A DNA stretch of 7,202 bases from Acidobacteriota bacterium (GTDB lineage Bacteria > Acidobacteriota > UBA6911 > RPQK01 > JADFOI01). Below the pieces are notes generated by a model, which had not been told where the DNA came from, did not search any database, and saw only the letters and a program-made list of their open reading frames with translations. Each line of letters starts with the position of its first letter. The first letter of the stretch is position 1. Position numbers and translations under genes: made by a program. The DNA is taken from assembly GCA_030624355.1 (NCBI GenBank), contig JAUXKG010000123.1:1-7202 (forward strand), read 5' to 3'. This document shows positions 1-4,814 of this stretch, one piece after another.

Positions 1-2
1 CC

Positions 3-389
3 AGCCCTGAGGAGATTCGCTTTACCGCTGAATTCTCTGACTTCAACGCCGGAGAAGACTATCGGATTGGTGTGGGAACCGCGGGGGAGGCGATCCAAGG
101 CGCCACGATCGAACTTTTAAAGGACACCACAGTATTGCCGAATAAGCTAGTGACCTTTGAGCAAGGATTTGCTAAGGCCTGGTTCAAGGTGAACAAGATC
201 TCGGTTCAGGGTTTCGTTCTTCCTCCCTCCAAGCTCCCCGCCGAGGGGGAGGCACTGCTGCTGCGAGTCGTTGTGCCACGAGCGGAAGCGGATAGGCTGA
301 AGCGGATGTTCGTCATACTGGCGAAAAAGTATGGTCCGACCCGGTGGTATATCGAGGATGGTGCCGAGATGACTGACACTGATTGGTAA
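3..389 (+). CDS. C-terminal part of an unrecognised protein (5' end outside window)
   Basis: The frame is open from the left edge to a TAA stop at 387-389, giving 128 visible residues. A GTG at base 72 could serve as a start, but the frame continues upstream without a stop and no ribosome binding site precedes that GTG, so the gene most likely begins outside the window. The protein is soluble-looking, with alternating charged and hydrophobic stretches, a Leu/Val-rich segment (LLLRVVV) near the middle of the visible part and an acidic, Trp-ending tail. I see no membrane helix, no cysteine motif and no family signature. It ends 64 bases before the convergent cytochrome gene and is followed by a hairpin terminator. 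I do not recognise the family and assign no function. That it is coding is supported by the uninterrupted frame and the terminator just after the stop. Confidence 0.6.
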   Translation, partial: SPEEIRFTAEFSDFNAGEDYRIGVGTAGEAIQGATIELLKDTTVLPNKLVTFEQGFAKAWFKVNKISVQGFVLPPSKLPAEGEALLLRVVVPRAEADRLKRMFVILAKKYGPTRWYIEDGAEMTDTDW

Positions 390-397
390 AGTGTGAA

Positions 398-432
398 GAA
401 AAAAGGAGACAGAGTAGACTGTCCCTTTTTTC
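398..432. terminator. Bidirectional hairpin terminator between convergent genes
   Basis: An inverted repeat lies between the two convergent stop codons. The left arm GAAAAAAGGAGACAG (398-412) pairs with the right arm CTGTCCCTTTTTTC (419-432) around a six-base loop, with one bulged A. The arms end in runs of A on the left and T on the right, so the stem is followed by a U-tract on either strand. It can therefore serve both the gene ending at 389 (+) and the operon ending at 454 (-). The GC core of the stem is short, so it may be of moderate strength. Confidence 0.75.
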
Positions 433-453
433 ATGCATTACTCGGACAGGCTC

Positions 454-1665
454 CTAGAGAGAGTTTAAAAAAGCGATCAGGGCTTTTTGCTCTTCCTCTG
501 ACAGCTCTTCATACATCTGACGGCTGTTTTCCGCCTCAACAGCATGCCTCAGGATTGCCTCATTGAGATTGGAGGCGCTTCCATCGTGAAAGAAGGGCGC
601 CCGAAAACGAATTCCCCACAGTGGCGAGGTACGGATTTCCTCGGGTTTAGCTTCCCCCGCTTGGATGCCGTCGCCAGTTCCGATGTCGTGCAGCAGGAAG
701 TCCCCGTAGGGAGAGAAACGCTTGATACTCAGAGCCTGGATCGGATTGGCACCGGTTTGGAGGTCGGGAACATGGCAGGAACTACATTGAATTTGAGTAA
801 AGATCGTCTCCCCTTGGATGGCCTCCTCAGTGATTACCCCTCGCGGTGGCGGACCCAGAAGTCTGAGGAAATTGGCAAAGTTGTCGATACCTCTCAAGCC
901 GGTGCTGCGTTCGGGACCATCCTCCGGATCGGCGACTCGGTCTACCAGAGCGACCAACTCACAATCTACTCCATAAGGGCAGGCTTCCTCGGGGAAAAGA
1001 TCATTGGTAATTCCCATTTCAAACAGATAAGCTTCTGCTCCGAAGGTGAAGAGTGAAGATAGATCAGCCTTCCACCCGAATCGACCGATTCGAGTCTCAC
1101 CACTATCTCGATCTACGACTCGGTGGGCCCTTCCGCTGATTCCGTCCTGATCCAGATCCTCCGGGTCCTCCATGGCTTCGAAGACCTGATCGGGGACGGC
1201 CTCTACCAGCCCGTCGCCGAATAGCGGCAGTGGTTGTCGCTGGGCGATCACGTTGGCTTCCAGCGGAATAATCGGCTGGACCTCGTGGACTGGAATGGAG
1301 AAGAGCTGGAACAGGGTTCCTCCCGGCAACTCCTCGAAGGAGCCGTCCTCGTGTAGGATGCCAGCCCGGATTTCGGCCATAGTCCCCGATCCCCCTATCC
1401 TGGGAACGGCATGGCATTCGGCACAGGAACGGCCATTGAAGACAGGTCCGAGACCTTCACCCGCATCCTCCACCTCCAGGAAGTCCTCCAGGCCCAGACG
1501 GAACAACTCAAATTGAAGGGCGGTTAATCCCTGGATGGGCTCGCCGTACTCGGTTCCCACCACCGTTTCTCCCCCCTGGGCCACCAGGCCCGGCAGAGTC
1601 AGGGCCAGCAGGCTCAGGCATGCTGCCACAAGCAAAAAGATGTTCGATCTGTTTTGTCTAATCAT
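454..1665 (-). CDS. Exported di-heme c-type cytochrome, DUF1111/COG3488 (putative di-heme oxidoreductase/peroxidase)
   Basis: A 403-residue protein that probably binds two covalent c-type hemes and acts in periplasmic electron transfer or peroxide/thiol redox chemistry. Residues 1-30 form a Sec signal peptide (basic start, hydrophobic core, likely cut near VAQ-G) with no lipobox. Two CxxCH heme sites are visible: CAECH at 81-85 and CSSCH at 294-298. Family-typical blocks follow in order: LFGDGLVEAVPD (148-159), IGRFGWKA (193-200), PYGDFLLHDIG (319-329), RTSPLWG (345-351) and FFHDGSASNLNEAILRH (358-374). Length and order suit a complete DUF1111 protein. The ATG follows a GGGAG ribosome binding site by about five bases and lies 39 bases after the cupredoxin stop, so it is the last gene of the operon. 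Members of this family are often annotated only as 'thiol oxidoreductase' or 'putative peroxidase', and the true substrate is unknown. Identity is firm; biochemical role is not. Confidence 0.93.
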   Translation of the reverse strand: MIRQNRSNIFLLVAACLSLLALTLPGLVAQGGETVVGTEYGEPIQGLTALQFELFRLGLEDFLEVEDAGEGLGPVFNGRSCAECHAVPRIGGSGTMAEIRAGILHEDGSFEELPGGTLFQLFSIPVHEVQPIIPLEANVIAQRQPLPLFGDGLVEAVPDQVFEAMEDPEDLDQDGISGRAHRVVDRDSGETRIGRFGWKADLSSLFTFGAEAYLFEMGITNDLFPEEACPYGVDCELVALVDRVADPEDGPERSTGLRGIDNFANFLRLLGPPPRGVITEEAIQGETIFTQIQCSSCHVPDLQTGANPIQALSIKRFSPYGDFLLHDIGTGDGIQAGEAKPEEIRTSPLWGIRFRAPFFHDGSASNLNEAILRHAVEAENSRQMYEELSEEEQKALIAFLNSL

Positions 1666-1704
1666 TTCTCTCCCTCGTCTCCCATTCGGCCGCGACGGTG
1701 CGGG

Positions 1705-2115
1705 TCACTCGACGATGATTATGCCCCTCATCATGGTGTGTCCGGCCCCGCAGGGGCGTGAGCATTCAAACGGGTATTCTCCCTTTTTATTGGCCTCAAA
1801 TAGCACGGTCAGAACGCCCCGCCCTCGAGCGGGAATGGTGGCTTCCAGATTGGCCGCCGGGATGCGAAACCCGTGGAAGGTGTCCTCGCTGACCAGTTCG
1901 AATTCTACCCGCTCTCCCTCCTTGAGTCTGATACGAGAAGGTGTGAAGCTGAAGCGTTCGGCGATGATCCGGATCTTCTCAATGTCGGAAGCCTTCTCTG
2001 CGTTCTCTCCAGGCAGATCGGAGATGACCTGGGAGGAAAGGAGCAAGAAACAAAGCCCGCCAAGCAGAACACTGAACCATCGACTGTGCCAGCCGAAAGA
2101 AGTAAGTAATCTCAT
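1705..2115 (-). CDS. Exported single-domain cupredoxin with CuA-type ligand set (cytochrome c oxidase subunit II-like)
   Basis: A 136-residue protein likely to carry electrons through a copper centre in the periplasm. Residues 15-32 are hydrophobic and act as a signal peptide or an N-terminal anchor. The rest is one cupredoxin domain. The ligand pattern is that of the binuclear CuA site of oxidase subunit II and nitrous oxide reductase: His81 in DTFHGFRIP, then Cys118, Cys122, His126 and Met129 in CSRPCGAGHTMM. The Glu usually between the two Cys, which binds copper through its backbone carbonyl, is Arg120 here. The frame is open 20 codons further upstream to an ATG at 2175, but that would overlap the porin gene; the ATG at 2113-2115 has a strong AAGGAGA site six bases before it, so I chose it. 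The protein lacks the two-helix membrane hairpin of real oxidase subunit II and no other oxidase gene is nearby, so it is a stand-alone carrier. A mononuclear copper site cannot be excluded. Confidence 0.88.
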   Translation of the reverse strand: MRLLTSFGWHSRWFSVLLGGLCFLLLSSQVISDLPGENAEKASDIEKIRIIAERFSFTPSRIRLKEGERVEFELVSEDTFHGFRIPAANLEATIPARGRGVLTVLFEANKKGEYPFECSRPCGAGHTMMRGIIIVE

Positions 2116-2120
2116 GTTTG

Positions 2121-2127
2121 TCTCCTT
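2121..2127 (-). promoter_or_regulatory. Ribosome binding site that fixes the cupredoxin start
   Basis: On the minus strand AAGGAGA precedes the ATG at 2113-2115 by five bases. This is the best Shine-Dalgarno match in the operon and favours this start over the ATG at 2175, which lies inside the porin reading frame. Its first A is also the last base of the 25-bp repeat at 2127-2151. Confidence 0.8.
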
Positions 2128-2151
2128 AGCCCGGAATATGCATAGGTTGTC
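2127..2151. repeat. 25-bp copy of one end of the palindromic element at 6309-6489
   Basis: This stretch matches 6309-6333 at 22 of 25 positions. Both begin TAGCCCGGA and end AGGTTGTC; the differences are at offsets 10, 16 and 17. It fills most of the 40-base spacer between the porin stop (2156-2158) and the cupredoxin start, ending at its ribosome binding site. No matching second arm is visible beside it, so it is either a solo end, a remnant of an excised copy, or an independent binding site that the element also carries. Confidence 0.7.
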
Positions 2152-2155
2152 AAAG

Positions 2156-3526
2156 TTAAAACCACCAGCCAACACCCAGGTTCCACCGGTTCAGTGCCTC
2201 TATGACTTGACTGTTGTTTCTCATGATATTGTAGTCGAACTTGAAGACCACATCGGGATAGGGGTAGTAGGTCAGACCCAGTATATGAGCCGAACGGTCC
2301 AAATGGTTCAGGGGCAAGAATCCAGTCGGCATTCGAAACTGGGTATCGAAGTTTTCGTATCGATAGAAGCCCACCAGGTCGTGAGTGAAGTGGGAGGGGA
2401 AAAGGCTGGATCCTCCTTCCAGATAAAATCCCCGCATTCTCTCGGCGTTGTTGGGGTTGATTCCTGTCTGTTGCCGGGTCAACTCATTGATTTCGGCCGC
2501 GTCATCCAAGTGGGTGATTACAAACTGGCCTCGTCCCTGAAAGCGATCATAGCGATAGCGCCCGTCGAACTCGTACAAGGTGGCCCGTGCATCAAGGTCT
2601 TGAAAGTCGAACCCGGTCTCTCCGGTCCAGAAACTTGTCCCCAGATTCAGACCCGGAAGGCCGCGGTATTCCAGACGACCGCTCCAGGCCATATTGCGGG
2701 CGCTTTCGAAGAAGCCCTTCCGCCGTCCATCGCGAAATCCCTCCTCAGCCGAGAACATGGTGCCGTCCAGAGAGCTTGTGAGGTAGGTCTTGTAAGTGAA
2801 TCCTTTGCCCAAATCTCCAACGAATCCCGCCCCGGGAGCGGCCCAGGTGGTGGGGATGATGACGGTGTCGACGAAGGGTCTCTCGACACCATTGAAACTG
2901 GGAGGTTCATGGCGTTCGTTGATGATTCCCACAGGAACCAGCACCATGCCGGTCCGAAAGTTGATTTTTGGATTGATCAGGAAATCCAGGTAGGCCTGCT
3001 CCAGCTCGATCTCTCCGCTTGGCTCGCCTCCTTCAACAAAGGCGTGCTCCAGTTCCAACTCCGACCAGAAGCGGATTCGATCTCCGAATTCATGGCCAAA
3101 CATGAGGACGAAGCGGTGAAAATCGAGGAGGGTTGGATTGAGTCCGTCGTTGTTGACGTGAAGCTCCATGTAGCCGGCGTAGGGGACATGAGAGATCTCT
3201 CCCGAGACATCGGTTGAAGCCGCGCTGACGACTGTAGCACTGATGGCCGCTGGTTCCTGAGAGGTAATGGTGGCTGCTGTCTCTTTGACCGCTTGAATTT
3301 CCTGGGCCAGAAGTCCGGCCTCCTGCTGTACGGCTCGAACCTGTTCACCCTCGCTCTGGCCGGCCAGAAGCTCTACCAGCCGCTCCAGGTGTCCTTCCAG
3401 TCGGGCCAGTCGTTCCTCTACCGCCGTGAGGCGTTCCTCGGTCTCAGCTGACTGTGCCTTCAACGGCATCGAATAGACGGTTAGGCTCAGCAGCAGGGTT
3501 AAAGCGATGACCAACCTTCGTCCCAT
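2156..3526 (-). CDS. Outer-membrane porin, phosphate-selective porin O/P-like, with N-terminal coiled coil
   Basis: A 456-residue beta-barrel protein that probably forms a diffusion channel in the outer membrane. A signal peptide covers residues 1-24 (cut after LKA). Residues 27-84 are a heptad-rich, Leu/Glu-rich coiled coil (ERLTAVEERLARLEGHLERL and onwards), as in porins whose N-terminal helices trimerise in the periplasm. The barrel begins near residue 107 and shows alternating strands with many aromatic residues and turns. A block at 193-255 (VPVGIINERHEPPSFNGVERP, then IIPTTW and GFTYKTYLTSSLDG) is typical of porins of this group. The chain ends in GVGWWF, with the terminal Phe expected for Bam-mediated insertion. 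The ATG has AAAAAGGAGA six bases upstream. It is the first gene of the operon and has a regulatory region before it. The substrate is not deducible; 'phosphate-selective' is a family name only. Confidence 0.88.
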   Translation of the reverse strand: MGRRLVIALTLLLSLTVYSMPLKAQSAETEERLTAVEERLARLEGHLERLVELLAGQSEGEQVRAVQQEAGLLAQEIQAVKETAATITSQEPAAISATVVSAASTDVSGEISHVPYAGYMELHVNNDGLNPTLLDFHRFVLMFGHEFGDRIRFWSELELEHAFVEGGEPSGEIELEQAYLDFLINPKINFRTGMVLVPVGIINERHEPPSFNGVERPFVDTVIIPTTWAAPGAGFVGDLGKGFTYKTYLTSSLDGTMFSAEEGFRDGRRKGFFESARNMAWSGRLEYRGLPGLNLGTSFWTGETGFDFQDLDARATLYEFDGRYRYDRFQGRGQFVITHLDDAAEINELTRQQTGINPNNAERMRGFYLEGGSSLFPSHFTHDLVGFYRYENFDTQFRMPTGFLPLNHLDRSAHILGLTYYPYPDVVFKFDYNIMRNNSQVIEALNRWNLGVGWWF

Positions 3527-3617
3527 GAGATCTCCTTTTTACAAGCGTCCGGGTTCGGTCTTGTCTTTCATTGCTGAATTCAAGAACGCCCAGTCGATTT
3601 TATCTTATTTAATTAAA

Positions 3618-3647
3618 TATTTAGCCTAATCTAAAACTTAAAGTCAA
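3618..3647 (-). promoter_or_regulatory. Candidate sigma-70-type promoter of the porin operon
   Basis: On the minus strand TTGACT (3642-3647) and TAAATA (3618-3623) are separated by 18 bases. The -35 matches five of six consensus positions; the -10 is weak, with three of six. Another -10-like TAAAAT lies a little further downstream (about 3597-3602) but has no matching -35. The position is about 90 bases before the porin ATG. The surrounding sequence (3596-3640) is strikingly AT-rich compared with the genes. Confidence 0.4.
3620..3635. promoter_or_regulatory. Palindrome overlapping the -10 of the porin promoter (possible operator)
   Basis: TTTAG (3620-3624) and CTAAA (3631-3635) form a perfect inverted repeat with a six-base centre, giving a 16-bp site. 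It covers part of the candidate -10 and the adjoining spacer, a place where a bound dimer would block RNA polymerase. The first nine bases (TTTAGCCTA) recur exactly 50 bp upstream at 3670-3678. The regulator is unknown. Confidence 0.45.
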
Positions 3648-3675
3648 GTCACCTGCCCTCAGGGTGGGCTTTAGC

Positions 3676-3697
3676 CTAGATTAAGTCTAGATTAAGT
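3676..3697. repeat. Perfect tandem 11-bp repeat upstream of the porin promoter
   Basis: CTAGATTAAGT occurs twice in immediate succession (3676-3686 and 3687-3697). An 11-bp period is about one helical turn, so both copies face the same side of the DNA, as in the direct-repeat boxes bound by OmpR/PhoB-type response regulators. It lies 29 bp upstream of the candidate -35, where an activator could bind. The rest of the 3527-3731 gap holds an 8-bp direct repeat AAACAGGG (3706-3713, 3722-3729), a small palindrome CCCTCAGGG (3656-3664), and no open reading frame I would support. Confidence 0.5.
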
Positions 3698-3731
3698 AAG
3701 GAAGAAAACAGGGAAAGCAGCAAACAGGGGG

Positions 3732-4622
3732 CTAGTTCCCTTCGGTGACAGGTAGGGTAGTGGGAGACTCGGAAACCGTGTTCACCGGACCTCCGGTTTT
3801 CGGCTTTCCCTCTTCGGAATTGATGTAGCGCCGCATTGTGGGGTAGGCGAAGTCGATGTCATCACATTTCTTGAACTCGCGCAGAATATTTTCCCACAGC
3901 ACTTCTTCGGTGGTGCGGCGTTTGCGAGGTTCACACAGATAGCGGATGGTGAGCAAGATTCCGCACTCATCCACTCTGGTCCAAACCTTGGGGGTGAGGG
4001 TGGAGTACATGATCATGGTTTTTCGGGCCGCTTCACGGATCGATTCCATGGCGGACTCGCTCAGGCCACTGGCGTGATGGTCCACAACTCGCTGAAGGAT
4101 TTCCTTGGCCTTTTCCCAGTTGCTCTCGAAAGTGATCAGGACTGGGATTTCGTTCCAGATGTAGCTGAATCCCTTCGAGTAATTGGCAATCACTTCGCTA
4201 AGGACCCGACTGTTGGGAATGTGGATCACCCGGCCGGTACTTTGATCCGCATCCACCCAATTCCCAATCTCAATCAGGGTCAGGCGAAATAGCCGCTGGT
4301 CGATGACATCCCCGGCGTGCTCTCCCACCTGGATACGGTCTCCCACCTCGAAGGGCCGCCTCCAGAGAATATAGGCCCAGCCCGCAATGCTGGCAATGAA
4401 GTCTCGAAGGGCGATAGCCAGGCCGGCGGAGAGGAGACCGACAAAGGTGCCGATGTCGGTGAAGCCGACAAACCACAGACGGCCAATGACAAAGAAGCCG
4501 ATTGCAACCGCCACGTAGGTGCTGATCTTCCGGGTGTGATATCTGACCGGGACGTCCTTGGTCCGATGAAAGACGATGGCCAGAACCAGAAGGCGCACAA
4601 GCTGCAGAATAACGATGGCCAC
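3732..4622 (-). CDS. MscS-family small mechanosensitive ion channel (N-terminus probably extends upstream)
   Basis: An inner-membrane channel of the MscS type, expected to open under membrane tension and release solutes during osmotic downshock. Numbering from the GTG at 4622 (296 residues): the end of a first helix lies at 1-18, a second helix at 36-52, and the pore-lining third helix at 56-88 (GLLSAGLAIALRDFIASIAG), followed by RRPFEVGDRIQVGEHAGDV, the start of the MscS beta domain. The IPNS motif is at 135-138, the cytoplasmic alpha/beta domain spans about 155-265, and the last 30 residues are a disordered tail. The GTG has no ribosome binding site and cuts the first helix in half. The frame is open to a TAA at 4725-4727, and about 27 more codons complete the helix (ILVTLVAIVILQLVRLLVLAIV). 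The likely protein is about 322 residues. The gene is divergent from the amidase and upstream of the porin operon, with a 205-base gap to the latter. Confidence 0.88.
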   Translation of the reverse strand: MAIVILQLVRLLVLAIVFHRTKDVPVRYHTRKISTYVAVAIGFFVIGRLWFVGFTDIGTFVGLLSAGLAIALRDFIASIAGWAYILWRRPFEVGDRIQVGEHAGDVIDQRLFRLTLIEIGNWVDADQSTGRVIHIPNSRVLSEVIANYSKGFSYIWNEIPVLITFESNWEKAKEILQRVVDHHASGLSESAMESIREAARKTMIMYSTLTPKVWTRVDECGILLTIRYLCEPRKRRTTEEVLWENILREFKKCDDIDFAYPTMRRYINSEEGKPKTGGPVNTVSESPTTLPVTEGN

Positions 4623-4707
4623 CAGTGTGACCAGGATCTTGTCCAGGGTTTCCGCAGACAGGCCCAGGGCAGTCTGCAGCCAGCTACCGAGGTCAGGAAT
4701 AATCAGA

Positions 4708-4714
4708 CTCCTTT
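4708..4714 (-). promoter_or_regulatory. Ribosome binding site pointing to a non-ATG start of the MscS-like gene
   Basis: AAAGGAG on the minus strand is the only good Shine-Dalgarno sequence before the channel gene. In the channel's frame it is followed by CTG (4704-4706), ATT (4701-4703) and ATT (4698-4700), at spacings of one, four and seven bases; no ATG, GTG or TTG is available. The second ATT has ideal spacing. Otherwise a single-base deletion may have removed the link to the ATG at about 4717-4719, which reads a five-codon frame into a TGA here. Confidence 0.5.
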
Positions 4715-4759
4715 CACCATCAGTTTACGAAATTAGCTGAACGAGTACTATCAAAGGGC

Positions 4760-4788
4760 TTGCATGAGGCCTTCTCTGTCACCAAAAT
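4760..4788 (+). promoter_or_regulatory. Weak candidate promoter of the amidase gene
   Basis: TTGCAT (4760-4765) and CAAAAT (4783-4788) are separated by 17 bases, each matching four of six consensus positions. It lies 20-45 bases before the possible starts. The divergent direction, for the channel gene, shows no clear -35/-10 pair in 4707-4800. Confidence 0.3.
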
Positions 4789-4814
4789 AAGCGGAACTGA
4801 GGGAGAGGACATGT

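Noticed and set aside
544..1056. A 170-codon plus-strand open frame opposite the di-heme cytochrome gene
   Set aside because: The minus strand encodes the second heme motif and other conserved blocks here; the plus frame is a shadow.
1705..2115. Cytochrome c oxidase subunit II (coxB)
   Set aside because: The protein is too short, lacks the N-terminal two-helix membrane hairpin, and no other oxidase subunit gene is present.
2116..2175. A 20-residue N-terminal extension of the cupredoxin starting at the ATG at 2175
   Set aside because: It would overlap the porin gene, lacks a ribosome binding site, and puts non-signal sequence before a normal signal peptide. The ATG at 2115 has a strong site.
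1535..3217. A 560-codon open frame on the plus strand, antisense to the cytochrome start, cupredoxin and porin
   Set aside because: It runs opposite three genes with clear signal peptides, metal-binding motifs and barrel features. Its translation has no recognisable domain and it has no ribosome binding site. It is open because of codon bias on the other strand.
3706..3729. 8-bp direct repeat AAACAGGG twice, 16 bp apart, after the MscS-like stop codon; considered as a terminator
   Set aside because: It is a direct, not inverted, repeat, so it cannot form a hairpin. No good intrinsic terminator for the channel gene was found.
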